64,000 nucleotides of DNA from Phytopythium helicoides. Taxonomy: Eukaryota > Oomycota > Peronosporomycetes > Pythiales > Pythiaceae. Below the pieces are notes generated by a model. It searched no databases, was not told the DNA's origin, and saw nothing but the letters and a program-made list of their open reading frames with translations. The translations under genes were made by a program, and so were the position numbers. This document shows, in pieces, positions 29,001 through 38,423 of this stretch (position 1 is its first letter; each line of letters starts with the position of its first letter). The stretch covers positions 186,001-250,000 of the forward strand of contig JANFNE010000028.1 of assembly GCA_024867545.1 (NCBI GenBank), read 5' to 3'.

Positions 29001-32000
29001 GAGCGATTTTGGCTCATGCTGTGGACGGACTTTCAAGCGAAGGCGTACTCGAACTGTCATCACACCACGCTCTGGAGGTGGTGCAGCATGCCCATGCTTG
29101 ACGGACGAAGTAAGCTGCCAGCCTGTTGACTGCTCCGTGAGTGCATGGAGCAACTACTCGGATTGCGACCCAATCACCAAGACCATGAACCGCACGCGAA
29201 CAATCATTCAGGATGCTGATGGTGGCAGGGCGTGTCCTTCTCTTGTCGATGTTGCTGCATGCCCGGACGTCGACTGCGTTGTCAGCAACTGGGGCAAGTT
29301 TTCAGCTTGTGATACCAATTCCAACACGCGGACTTGCAGTCGTAACATCCTTGTGGCGCCTCAGCGTGGAGGAGCATCGTGCCCGTCACTTTCAATGACC
29401 GACGTGTGCGAGACGCGCGATTGCAAGGTGACTGGTTGGGGACCGTTTTCGGATTGCGACCCGGTGACGAGTACGCGCACTCGAACTCGCTCGATTGCAC
29501 GAAATGCAACTGGCTACGGTGCTGCATGCCCTGCTCTCTCGGAGACCCGCCCGTGCAAGTGCGTAGATTGTGGTGTGACGGCGTGGGGTGCGTGGTCGGA
29601 CTGCGACCCGATCACAAACGTCCAGATCCGCAACCGGACTATTCGTGTGCAGCCAGCTTACGGCGGAAGGGACTGCCCGCCACTCACACAGGTGCGCACT
29701 TGCGAGAAGTGTCTGGTGAGCGACTGGAGTGACTGGTCTATCTGCACTGCATCCACGAGTGTGCGCTTCCGGACGCGAACTATCACCCAGTCCCCTGCAT
29801 CCATGTACGGCAGCAGCTCGTATAGCAGTGTATCTGTCGAAGCCTACGGTGACACAAGCACGATTTGCCCGTCAACATATGAAGAGACTCCATGCGATGC
29901 AATCAACTGTACGGTCTCCGACTGGAGCAACTGGACTGACTGCTCTACGGATACGTTCGTGAAAACACGCACACGCACTATTGTTCAGCCTGCGGTTCGT
30001 GGTGGAACCGATTGTCCGGCAACAACCGAGACGGAAAGGTGTATGCCTGTGGACTGTGCCGTAGGCAACTGGAGTGACTGGACAACGTGCACAGACACAA
30101 CGGCAACGCAAACTCGTTCTCGTGATATTCTCCAGCAGCCTTTGTACAATGGCTCTGCGTGTCCGTGGCTTGAAGAGTCCCAGGATTGCCCTCCAGTCGA
30201 CTGCAAGATGTCTGACTGGTGCGAATGGTCGACATGCACGGACGCGACCGCAACTCAAGTTCGGACTCGATCAATCACCCAGCAACCGCTTCGAGGTGGT
30301 GAAAACTGCACCGAGACTATTCAGACCAAAGATTGTCCTGCTATTAATTGCGTGGTGGGAACTTGGAGTGATTGGGGAGCGTGCAACACTACTCTCGGGG
30401 TCAAGCGTCGAACTCGCTCGATTGTGCAACCTGCAGTCCGAAATGGAACAGCCTGCGATGCGTTAGCTGAGGAAGCAGCTTGTGATCCGGTGAACTGTGT
30501 TGTCGAAGACGCTTGGAGTGACTGGAGTGCTTGCGATACCAGCTGCGGCAAGAAGTACAAGCACCGAAATGTCATCACGCAGCCAAAGTACGGCGGAGCA
30601 GCATGTGTGAATGTCTCGCTTGAAGCTACGTGCGACCCGATCAATTGTGCGCTTTCAAGCTGGTCAGACTGGTCAAGCTGCAATGCAACAACCGGGCTTC
30701 GTACGAGCACGCGGACGATCACGAGGCAGCCGCAGTACGGTGGTCTTGCCTGCGATCCATTGATTCAAACCAAGCCATGCGACCCTGTGCCGTGCGTTCT
30801 CACCGACTGGAGTGATTGGACGACCTGTGATAGCGATGACCCGAACAAGCATCGCTACCGCAACATCACGCAGGCGCCACTTTACAATGGCACTGCCTGC
30901 GGTTCCCTCCAGCAAGACGAGTGCTGTGACCAGATCAACTGCGCAGTTGGCAACTGGAGTGACTGGGGTTCTTGTGTCGCATCGACTGGACAGCGCAATC
31001 GGACGCGTGTGGTGACTCAGGTTGCTCGCCATGGAGGCGCTGCATGTCCATCTCTCATCGACTACAAGCCCTGCGACCCGATCAACTGCGTCGTTAGTGA
31101 CTGGACCGACTACTGCGCCTGTGATCCTGTGACGTACAAGAAGAGGAAGACTCGCACCATCACCACGCAGCCCATGTATAATGGCACAGCCTGTCCGGAT
31201 CTGGTCAACGAGCTGCAGTGCTCTCCAGTAGACTGCATTCTCTCTGGTTGGGGTAACTGGTCCACTTGTGATACCTCGTGCGGAAAGAAGACTCGAACGC
31301 GCACCATCGTGACCGCTCCGATGTACGGAGGAAAGGCTTGCGATAGCCTCACCGACTCGGCGACGTGTGATCCCATCGACTGCGTCATGGGTCAATGGAG
31401 CAACTGGACGACTTGTGGAGACTCAGACTTGACAAAGAGCCGTGCACGCAGCATCATCACGCCGGCAGCGTACAACGGCAAGGCTTGCGAAGCCACTCGA
31501 GAGGAGGTTCCATGTGAGGCTGTGAACTGCGTCGTCACCGGCTGGTCGGACTGGCAGACATGCGATTCATCTTGCGGAAAGAAGCGCCGCACACGCACCA
31601 TTACTCAGCGTCCGCTACGCAATGGCACGAGCTGCCCAGCGCTTGAAGAGTTGACGACCTGCGATGCAGTGGACTGTGTTGTTGGTAACTGGTCGACAGA
31701 TTGGTCTGTCTGCGATGTTTCCTCCGGCAAGCGCAACTTGACTCGGCCGATCCTGCAGGCTCCTCTGTACAACGGCAAGCCGTGCGAGGATACGGTCCAG
31801 TACAAGAACTGCGAACCAGTCGACTGCGCTGTCGGAGCTTGGACAGACTTCGGAGCGTGTAACGCCACGACGGGCATGAAGTCTCGGTCTCGCCAGATAA
31901 CGCAGCCTGCGATGTTCGGTGGATGCAAATGCCCGGATCTCGTCGAGAGCGTGGCTTGTGATCCTGTGCCTTGCACGTTAAGCAGCTGGAGCGATTGGAC

Positions 32001-33399
32001 TGTTTGCAATGACTCGACCGCAGTTCAGACCCGGACTCGTCAGGTAATTCAGCCAGCACTTTATGGTGGCTGCGATTGCGACGCTCTTCAGGAGGTCAAA
32101 GCCTGCCCCGCGGTCGACTGCGTCATGAGCGATTGGGGAGCGTGGAGCGACTACGATGCCATCACAGGTGTGCGTAAGCGGTCGCGCTCGATTCTTCAGC
32201 CCAGCGTTCGCGGAGGCAAACCTTGCGATGTGTGCGAGCAGACGGAAACGGCATCGCCTGTCAACTGCGTTCTATCGAATTGGACAAGCTACGGTCCATG
32301 CAACTTCGCGACGGGCGTCAAGACTCGGACTCGCACGGTTGTGACCCAGCCCAAGTACTGCGGAATTGCGTGTGGCGACCTGATCCAGAACGCCACGTGC
32401 GACCCGGTGGATTGCGCGGTGAGCGACTGGAGCGCCTTCAGCAGCTGCAACGCGACAAGCGGCATGAGAACGAGAACGCGGACAGTGATCCAGCAGGACA
32501 TGTTTGGCGGTGCATGCTGCCCAACGCTGACCGACACGCAGCCGTGTGCTTGTGTGGACTGCCAGGTGAGTGAGTGGAGTGCGTGGACGGCGTGCGACCC
32601 TACTACTGGCGCTAAGAACCGGACCCGCACCGTGACGACGGCACCGTTGTACGGCGGCAATGCTTGCCCCGCACTGACGGAGAACGGCTTCTGCGACCCA
32701 GTGCCTTGTGCGTACGGATCTTGGACCAGCTGGTCGTGCAACACCAACACTGGCCGGAAGACGCGATCGCGGAAGGTGACACAGCAGCCGATGTACGGCG
32801 GCACTGCGTGCGGTGCGCTGACAGAAGAAGCTGCTTGCGATGCTGTCAATTGTGTGGTTGGGGTCTGGTCGGCCTGGTCAGCCTGTGACACAGCGACCAA
32901 CACGCAGACGCGGACGCGGAAGGTTATCACACAGCCCAAGTACGGCGGCATTGCGTGCCCAGCACTGAACGACTCAATGACGTGCGTGACGGCAACACCG
33001 GTAAACTGCGTCGTTGGTGACTGGTCGTCATGGAGCAAGTGCTGCGATCGCTCAGACACTCGCACGCGCACACGCAAGATCGTGACTGCTGCAGCGAACG
33101 GAGGCACTGCGTGTCCAAGCTTGACCGAGTCGGGCTCGTGCGCCAACTTGACGTGCACCATGAGTGTGTGGTCCAGCTGGTCGACGGGCTGTGATAGCTA
33201 TGGCCTCCAGACGCGCACGCGCTCCATCCTGGATGACCCGTACTCAGGCATCAACGTGTGCGGCGACACGATCGAGACCCGCCAGTGCACGTACTCGTCA
33301 ACAACGAACGACTACACGGCGTGCACGACGGACTGCTCGACGGTCACTACCGCCGTGTCCTCGCTGCTGGCAGTCGAGGCCGAGGCGCTCTCGCTCTAG
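26080..33399 (+). CDS. Vsv1: giant secreted TSP1-repeat protein, Vsv1-type spore adhesin
   Basis: 2439 residues from the ATG of MRMARWSLVALL. A signal peptide (about 1-23) is followed by a Tyr/Gly/Asn/Ser low-complexity stretch (SYGNNY, SNYGTSY) of about 50 residues. By my count 47 thrombospondin type 1 repeats of about 50 residues follow, each opening DCVVSDWSDWSxC, continuing with a TRTR strand and a GG-xxCPxL-x-E segment. A short Cys-containing tail lacks a membrane helix. From memory, the P. cinnamomi ventral-vesicle protein PcVsv1 also has 47 such repeats and is secreted when zoospores attach and encyst; the same count supports orthology. Expected role: an adhesive released from ventral vesicles. 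One uninterrupted exon of 7.3 kb. Many N-x-S/T sites are visible. Confidence 0.93.
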   Translation: MRMARWSLVALLVALGGREQVEAKEEFFVQNIINAVSTALNSNGYSSGTSYGNNYNSNYGTSYSSNYGTSYGNNYGTSNNWYSSYSSWSKVDCVVSDWSDYSACSYWTGMKKRTRSVLTAASNGGAACPCLEESVKCVPKDCVVSAWSDYSTCNDYSGTKTRTRTVLQDAVDGGACCPALTESTSCDKIDCVVTAWSDFGACIKGSKTRTRTVTTPAKYGGAACPQLTDTQTCTPKDCAVGPWSDYVIVGNKKRRTRVVTCQPEDGGAPCPNLVDETTCDKVDCVVSDWSWSTSCDSTTQKRTRTRTVVVQASGGGNACPALTETVACADCQVGAWSNFSACDATSGTKTRSRVVVTAPLNGGAACPALTETTTCDKVNCVVGNWTDWGACDGTTKLRTRTRAVITPVAYGGTACPALTDTQVCTPTDCKVSAWSDYVPVASNGGKTKKRTRTIIQQCDGGSACPALEEEVTCSPVDCVVSDWTWSSNTCDSITKLRTRTRTVVTPASNGGKACPALTESVTCLDCQVSAWSDWCACNSLTLLKTRTRNVMQQPQNGGAACPALTDTAPCDTVACVVSDWSAWSKCNPTGLRTRTRTVITPAQYGGTACPSLIDTMNCNPTDCKVSLWSDYILLGKTKRRTRQILQDCDGGAACPALVEEVPCTPVNCVVSDWSAFGPCNATTRTQTRTRSIVTSPQDGGTACPALTDTLSCQPVDCVVSNWTDYGACCDDTGMKTRTRIILTNPSNGGADCPSLTDSVSCDKVDCVLSDWSAFGKCNKKTSTKSRTRTVLTPAKYGGAKCGALTETTNCTVTDCIVSSWSDYTPCAPSDTYSSKWTTKRFRTVLQQADGGADCGSLMEETKCTPVNCKLSDWSDWSDCDPDLLQKYRTRNITVSPLNGGKECSALIDYKTCAMKPVPCQVSDWSDWGDCDPATNLKNRTRDVLQLPQYGGRACPVTIQTANCRPNIDCVVSDWSDFGSCCGRTFKRRRTRTVITPRSGGGAACPCLTDEVSCQPVDCSVSAWSNYSDCDPITKTMNRTRTIIQDADGGRACPSLVDVAACPDVDCVVSNWGKFSACDTNSNTRTCSRNILVAPQRGGASCPSLSMTDVCETRDCKVTGWGPFSDCDPVTSTRTRTRSIARNATGYGAACPALSETRPCKCVDCGVTAWGAWSDCDPITNVQIRNRTIRVQPAYGGRDCPPLTQVRTCEKCLVSDWSDWSICTASTSVRFRTRTITQSPASMYGSSSYSSVSVEAYGDTSTICPSTYEETPCDAINCTVSDWSNWTDCSTDTFVKTRTRTIVQPAVRGGTDCPATTETERCMPVDCAVGNWSDWTTCTDTTATQTRSRDILQQPLYNGSACPWLEESQDCPPVDCKMSDWCEWSTCTDATATQVRTRSITQQPLRGGENCTETIQTKDCPAINCVVGTWSDWGACNTTLGVKRRTRSIVQPAVRNGTACDALAEEAACDPVNCVVEDAWSDWSACDTSCGKKYKHRNVITQPKYGGAACVNVSLEATCDPINCALSSWSDWSSCNATTGLRTSTRTITRQPQYGGLACDPLIQTKPCDPVPCVLTDWSDWTTCDSDDPNKHRYRNITQAPLYNGTACGSLQQDECCDQINCAVGNWSDWGSCVASTGQRNRTRVVTQVARHGGAACPSLIDYKPCDPINCVVSDWTDYCACDPVTYKKRKTRTITTQPMYNGTACPDLVNELQCSPVDCILSGWGNWSTCDTSCGKKTRTRTIVTAPMYGGKACDSLTDSATCDPIDCVMGQWSNWTTCGDSDLTKSRARSIITPAAYNGKACEATREEVPCEAVNCVVTGWSDWQTCDSSCGKKRRTRTITQRPLRNGTSCPALEELTTCDAVDCVVGNWSTDWSVCDVSSGKRNLTRPILQAPLYNGKPCEDTVQYKNCEPVDCAVGAWTDFGACNATTGMKSRSRQITQPAMFGGCKCPDLVESVACDPVPCTLSSWSDWTVCNDSTAVQTRTRQVIQPALYGGCDCDALQEVKACPAVDCVMSDWGAWSDYDAITGVRKRSRSILQPSVRGGKPCDVCEQTETASPVNCVLSNWTSYGPCNFATGVKTRTRTVVTQPKYCGIACGDLIQNATCDPVDCAVSDWSAFSSCNATSGMRTRTRTVIQQDMFGGACCPTLTDTQPCACVDCQVSEWSAWTACDPTTGAKNRTRTVTTAPLYGGNACPALTENGFCDPVPCAYGSWTSWSCNTNTGRKTRSRKVTQQPMYGGTACGALTEEAACDAVNCVVGVWSAWSACDTATNTQTRTRKVITQPKYGGIACPALNDSMTCVTATPVNCVVGDWSSWSKCCDRSDTRTRTRKIVTAAANGGTACPSLTESGSCANLTCTMSVWSSWSTGCDSYGLQTRTRSILDDPYSGINVCGDTIETRQCTYSSTTNDYTACTTDCSTVTTAVSSLLAVEAEALSL

Positions 33400-34644
33400 A
33401 TGACTTTTGTACATGAGTTCATGCGTCGTACTGGCATCCAAACCCCCTGCTCTACAAGATAAGCCACGAACATGTAAATTTTTGCCTTTGACCGGTGTTG
33501 CTCACTTCCGAATCAGCGAAAGCGGTGTGACCGAGCCAAAAAAAAAAAAAAAAAAATGGAGCAGGTTGTCGCTCGAATTTGCTCATAGCTGCTCGACGGG
33601 CATCCTTGCTCCACTGACGAAATTGCTCGACAATAGCCGCGAGTTTCAAAGCCTCCATGGTCGAGCACAAGTCATGCTTTCCGGCAACGCTGTGCATGTT
33701 GAGGTTTCCGTGCCCGAATTGTTTTCAAGCGGGTTGCCATGCGCTACAGAAAATCAAAAAAAGAAAAAAAAAAAAAATGCTCGATGTGACGCCAGCAACT
33801 TCAAATCGAATGCATCCGATCGACCATGAGCTGGCATGGCCGACAAGGATATCTTTGCTCGGGTGCAGGTGACTCACCTGCTTTGTGCATTCCGACGTAA
33901 CAGCTTCGTACTGCATGCAGTGCTGAGGGAGGCCCTCGGCGCAACGCCAAGTCGAATCGCGTTGCAAAGTGGCACTGGCATGACGTGCTGACGGGTTGGA
34001 CGATCGGGCGGCCACGAATGCGGACGAAACCGCTCGAAGGTTCGTGCGGATCGACTCGCGCCTCTTTCTGGCTGCCATGGGATGCAGCCACAACATTGCG
34101 AGTCAAGGAAGCTCGCGACAGTTGAACATGGAGGGGGGCAAGGCACTAGATTTTTGTAAGTGGCTTTGTCTCGCTGCAAGTCCAGCAATCACCTGAACGT
34201 CACGCCTCGTCCCGGTCAAGCAAGCATTTGCTCAAGTATCGCGTTGGGACGCGTCCACCGACAAGATCCAGCCGCGACGACACCTCTCGCAGACGCTTCT
34301 TGGCCACTCGAAGCCTTATAGATTGGAAGCTTCTTGCGGGTTGCAGCGTGGAGGCCGCCGTCATTCATGAAAAATCCACCGTCGAGACGCTGCCACCGCC
34401 GCCGCCGCCGCCGACTAAGGGAGAGCTGGTCCGTTGAAAGAACATTCCGCCTCGTCGTCGAGCAGTCGGACAGCGGTGAAACGATCTCCCCTCCTCAGCT
34501 GTTGCGGCTGTCCTCTCGCTGGTTTGCTCTCTTGAGAACGACGCAGCGACCCGAAGCATTCTTTTCTCCGTTCGTTCGACTCGGCGAGCCGTCGCCAGCG
34601 GCGTCCAGCTGCAGGTTCGCGTGTTTTCTGACCCTCCTTCCCCC
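33400..34644. other. intergenic region with two A-rich runs
   Basis: About 1.2 kb with no recognised gene. A run of 20 A lies at 33538-33557 and a second A-rich tract near 33756-33777. Short frames on both strands (for example 33801-34106 minus) have no domain. The right half is the upstream region of the next gene and includes a CCG-repeat tract near 34390-34415. Confidence 0.5.
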
Positions 34645-36813
34645 ATGCAGTACGACTCGGTCGCGCCGTTCCTCTCGCCCGTCAGCGACAGAATGAACAA
34701 TGGCAAGCCCGGACTCATGCTGGCCGTGAGCAGTCCCGCGATGCTCCGCGGTTCCCCAGAGACGCCGCGCGATTCCAGCGACTGGCCGGCCACGAGCCAT
34801 GCCATCCAAGTGTCCGGGTCGCTGGGATCGAGCGTTAGTCCGACAAACCGATCGATCACGGGATTGGCGTCATTCGGACTCAAGATCGAGCCTCCGATGC
34901 CCCATCAGCTCACACAGCAGCAACCAGGCACGTTCCGGTCTCTGGAAGGAGCCCGAAGTCAAGTCACAGGAGATTTTCGGCCCGCGAGCTGGGTGTGGAG
35001 CAGCAACACCAGCGAGTCCGTGACCCAGGAGATGCCTTGGGGGCCGACTGACCACCGAGCCAGCAACAACCCGCACTATCCGTGCTCAGGGCAGATGGGG
35101 TTCTCCGGCGGCAGCGAGTCGCTAGGACATACCGGAAGCATCAATTCACCCTGGCTCAGCCCCGATATGCCGACGTACATTTTCCCGACTGGCGACACGC
35201 CGACAGTCTCGGCGACGGCGGCTGCATTGCACACTCCAACAGCATCCTCGGTCAGCGAGCTGTTTGTGAACCCGTTCGAAGGAGCGTCGATGCCGCTATG
35301 CTCGCCTCGAGGGTTTCCCATGTCGCCAGTGCATATGGAGGGCTTTCAGCCTTTCATAGGCACGTGTGAGGTGACGGCAACCGCCGCAGAAGCTGAAGAA
35401 AGTATTCCGAACGTCGCGATATGGGATTCTCGGTGCTCCATGGACGGCAGCAACGCATTCAACTTCGGCCGTCGCTCTGGATCCATATCACTAGATGGAT
35501 TGAAGAGCCCTGACGGCTCTGGCGGGGTAGTCGCTCTCCAAACGCAGCAAATCGCAACATGGATGGCGGGGCGAAGTGATAGCACTGACGCTCAGAATGC
35601 CAGCAACACAATTCCCTCGGGCATTCGACGACGGCCAAGAAGCGAAATCATCACAGACGCGGAGTATTCGAGCCAACCGAACATCGGTGCAAGGTTGCCA
35701 GGGGATGGACCAATCGCGCCAGGAAATGATAGCGCCGTGACAGCACCAAGGACTACAGTTGTTCATCAGCAAACCGCCGCCATGGCTCCGCCACTCTGCT
35801 CTGTTTCTTCCTCCGTCATCAGTAGTCGCCCACTTCCAGTGACCCACAACGATGTCAACTTGGCACAACAGCTCGTGGATAGCGGACACACCAGAGATGG
35901 TGGCACGCTTGAAGGATCAGCAAAAGTTCAGCTTCTGACGCCACTGAACGACTGCTATTGGAAGAACGGCCGCAAAAATCTCCAATGCTTCCCGTCGTGC
36001 CCAGAGCACTCGGACTTCTACTCGATGAAGATGAACAACCGAAAGCACTCGTCCGTCGGGGTCTGTCGCGGCCCAGTGTATTGCCACGTCTACACTGCAG
36101 CATCAGATGAACAGAATGCGGCAGCACCATCTTCGTCGATGTCGTCCGGTCCCGGTGTGCCAGGGAGTGGAATGACCACAATGAGCTCGACTGTGCTAGC
36201 GCGGCACATGAAGTACGAGCTCGGCGTTGGAGCTTCGAGCAGTGGTGGTGGGACGCAGGAGCTATTTGTTCTCGGTCGCTTCGAGAGAGTTCCTCAGCAA
36301 CAGGAGAATGCATCGGTGCTGCTCGAATACTTGGACCCGCCCCCATCCTTCTCTTCATCCGTGGCATTCGAGCAGTTCCGGTACTCATGCTTCCAGGCCG
36401 TCGAGATGGAGGAGCGTCGAGTGTTGGTCCCCACTTCTCAGTCGGATCATCCGCTGTTGGTCTCGGGATCGCCTGGCATCATGCGAAGTACGTGGTTCTT
36501 CCTGCCCGATGTGTGGAAGGTGCGTCCGATGCTCAAGAAGAAGCGCAAGGCGACTCGATCGACCCCAGCGCAGACATTCCCGTTCTGCTTCCGCGTTTTC
36601 GTGTATGCGTGCGAGCCTTCATCTGCTGAAGGCGACGCTCCACAGCAGTTCAAGTGTCTCTCGGCGTCAGCCTCATCGTTCTTCGAGCTCTACTCGACTC
36701 GGACGGTGGACCGCGTCAAGCGTCGGGTTTGGGGCGGTGGAGGCAGCCCCACGGACAAGTCGGACGGCGAAGGCGATCTCCGAGCGATCAAGCGGCGTGT
36801 CATCGACTCGTAG
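34645..36813 (+). CDS. unrecognised protein, probably nuclear
   Basis: 722 residues from the first in-frame ATG (MQYDSVAPFLSPV). Residues 1 to about 420 are Ser/Thr/Pro/Gln/Gly-rich and look disordered. A Cys-rich block around 440-485 (CYWKNGRKN, CFPSCPEH, VCRGPVYCHVY) could bind metal. Residues about 520-690 look folded, with aromatic-rich motifs FVLGRFERV, STWFFLPDVWKVRP and FCFRVFVYACEP. A basic KKKRKATR patch follows WKVRPML and resembles a nuclear localisation signal. The C-terminus is basic and hydrophilic. Disordered N-terminus plus folded, basic C-terminal domain is a common layout for transcription regulators, but I do not recognise the fold. No introns. A long uniform open frame makes a real gene very likely. 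Confidence 0.8.
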   Translation: MQYDSVAPFLSPVSDRMNNGKPGLMLAVSSPAMLRGSPETPRDSSDWPATSHAIQVSGSLGSSVSPTNRSITGLASFGLKIEPPMPHQLTQQQPGTFRSLEGARSQVTGDFRPASWVWSSNTSESVTQEMPWGPTDHRASNNPHYPCSGQMGFSGGSESLGHTGSINSPWLSPDMPTYIFPTGDTPTVSATAAALHTPTASSVSELFVNPFEGASMPLCSPRGFPMSPVHMEGFQPFIGTCEVTATAAEAEESIPNVAIWDSRCSMDGSNAFNFGRRSGSISLDGLKSPDGSGGVVALQTQQIATWMAGRSDSTDAQNASNTIPSGIRRRPRSEIITDAEYSSQPNIGARLPGDGPIAPGNDSAVTAPRTTVVHQQTAAMAPPLCSVSSSVISSRPLPVTHNDVNLAQQLVDSGHTRDGGTLEGSAKVQLLTPLNDCYWKNGRKNLQCFPSCPEHSDFYSMKMNNRKHSSVGVCRGPVYCHVYTAASDEQNAAAPSSSMSSGPGVPGSGMTTMSSTVLARHMKYELGVGASSSGGGTQELFVLGRFERVPQQQENASVLLEYLDPPPSFSSSVAFEQFRYSCFQAVEMEERRVLVPTSQSDHPLLVSGSPGIMRSTWFFLPDVWKVRPMLKKKRKATRSTPAQTFPFCFRVFVYACEPSSAEGDAPQQFKCLSASASSFFELYSTRTVDRVKRRVWGGGGSPTDKSDGEGDLRAIKRRVIDS

Positions 36814-37009
36814 TTATTAGATAGGGAAGACACTTGCAGCTTGTGTGTGCCCTTGCGACAACAAGAACGGCTTGCCTCTCTCGGGTCGTCCGTTGGCTCG
36901 AAGAGTCGAGAGCTCTCGCCACCCGTCGGATCCACCCCGGCCGTTGGCGTCATGACAGCTTTTTCTGTTTGTTCACATCAGGAAAAGCGCGAAAACACGA
37001 ATCGTGAAA

Positions 37010-37363
37010 ATGGGGCCTCCAGACGCGAGCAAGACGGACGCCGAGGTGTCAGGGTCAGGCGAGCACCAGGAGGGAGAGGCCACCGGTCGCGTGCCCAAGA
37101 TCTCGGTGCTGCAACTGGAGCTGCCGACGACGCTAAAGGAAGACGCGATCGCACACTTTGTCGAGTTCGTACAGCGCAACCCGACGGCGATCGAGAAGGA
37201 TATCGCGACAGACATGAAGAAGCACTTTGACCAGAAGCACGGCACGACGTGGCACTGCATCGTGGGCAAGGGCTTCGGCTGCTCCATCGCCTACGACACG
37301 CAGTTCCTGCTCTTCTTCAAGGCCGACCAGCACTACGTGCTACTCTTCAAGTCGGTCGAGTAG
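37010..37363 (+). CDS. dynein light chain, LC8/DYNLL type
   Basis: 117 residues from the ATG at 37010. About 30 hydrophilic residues precede the LC8 fold, which shows the conserved EKDIATDMKKHFDQKHG helix, the TWHCIVGKGFG strand and a terminal YVLLFKS. LC8 dimers bind short linear motifs on dynein intermediate chain and many other partners, in cytoplasmic dynein and, in flagellate cells such as zoospores, axonemal complexes. It is somewhat divergent (CSIAYDTQFLLFF where canonical LC8 has SYVTHETKHFIYF), so an axonemal light chain is equally possible. It converges with the COQ7-like gene, with 80 bases between stop codons. Confidence 0.9.
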   Translation: MGPPDASKTDAEVSGSGEHQEGEATGRVPKISVLQLELPTTLKEDAIAHFVEFVQRNPTAIEKDIATDMKKHFDQKHGTTWHCIVGKGFGCSIAYDTQFLLFFKADQHYVLLFKSVE

Positions 37364-37443
37364 AAAGAATAAACCAACCAACACATGTCAAGTGGGCGTC
37401 TGTCACCTCGTTCAATTGCTTGGCGTTATTGAGTCCACTCAAG

Positions 37444-38331
37444 TTACACGACCTTGGCGACCTCCAGCAGCGCCTTGGTGGTGTTGCGCGCCACCGTCGC
37501 GACCGTATTGGAGCTGTTCTGGTACTGCTCGGCCACGTCCGGCATAATCTCGTCCACGAACGCAAGCTCCTCGTCGCGCGTGGCCTTGAACAGGTCCTTG
37601 ATCGCCTGTTCTTGCGGCTGGTGCTCGTACAGCTCGCGAATCTGGTCGTTGTAGAAGTCACCGATGGCCAGCTTCACTCCCGCCACAAACGACGAGCTCA
37701 CGTCCTCTCCAAACCAGCTAAGCAGTCCACCTACCATTCAAAAACAAAGCGTTAGAGGCTTCTCCATGGTAGCTTGATGAAGATCTCCTCACCGACAATG
37801 GTGCTACCACAGTGGACCGCCGGCAGCACGAGGCTCGGGCGGAAGCGGAAGCCCTCGGCGCGCACCGTCTGCTCAAACCGCTCGCCCGCTCGCCTCTCCA
37901 CCTCCCTCAGCCCCTTCACAGCACTCCATCAGCCTCCACTCGTCCGAAACCTGCTCCACGTTCATCTCCACCTTGAGCGTCTCCACGTGCTGCGCCGAGA
38001 ATGCCGTGGGCCCTCCGCGCTCCGCTCCCGCCAGCTGCAGCACCGCTCTCAGCCCACCACCGCCTCAAAACGTAAACCAACGCGAACCGCAGCGTGCCTG
38101 GCCGTCCAGCAGGCTCGCGCTCGCCACCTGCAGCGCGTGGCCGCCCCGCAGCATCTCGCTGGACGCGAAATCCACCGCCCGTGGCGCCCTCGGGACGTCG
38201 CCGCAGCCCTCCGCCAGCCAGTTGGACGCGTAGAACGAAGCGGAGCTGCCGCCCGAGCCCGCGGAGCTCGTGGAGGCGCAGCGGACGCCCACGCGGCTCG
38301 CGCTGCGGACCTGCATCATGGCCATCATCAT
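37444..38331 (-). CDS. divergent COQ7-like protein, intron-containing, possible frameshift
   Basis: The last exon (37730-37444) reads FYNDQIREL, then RDEEL, aligned as in COQ7, the di-iron demethoxyubiquinone hydroxylase of mitochondrial ubiquinone synthesis. A clean GT-AG intron (37792-37731, donor GTGAGG) joins it in frame to an exon with FRFRPSLVLP, matching the RPT-L-PLW segment of COQ7. The N-terminus (MMMAMMQVRSASRVGVR) is basic and resembles a mitochondrial targeting peptide. A 42-base intron at 38087-38046 would remove an in-frame stop. One base too many remains near 37915. Modelled length is about 260 residues against roughly 217 for human COQ7. Iron-ligand positions look substituted: Lys for Glu before FYNDQ and Phe for His after RDEEL. 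Pseudogene, error or non-catalytic relative are all possible. Confidence 0.55.
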
Positions 38332-38423
38332 GGACTTCGTAGCTCTTCGGTGGTGGGTGGAAGCAAAGTGCGCGCGAACTTTACAGAGTGTAGCTATACG
38401 TGTTCAAGTTGAAGTGGGATTTG

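Noticed and set aside
26544..33161. Many antisense frames across the TSP1-repeat gene
   Set aside because: They repeat with the period of the TSP1 modules and mirror the sense codons (HAPQSLQ- and TTQST-like patterns), so they are shadows.
34365..34883. Minus-strand gene of 172 codons over the start of the unrecognised protein gene
   Set aside because: It is partly the shadow of the plus-strand gene and partly CCG-repeat sequence; no domain.
37444..37737. Stand-alone 97-residue protein starting at 37737
   Set aside because: The ATG lies across a good intron acceptor, and the sequence joins in frame through a GT-AG intron to an upstream exon that continues the COQ7 alignment.
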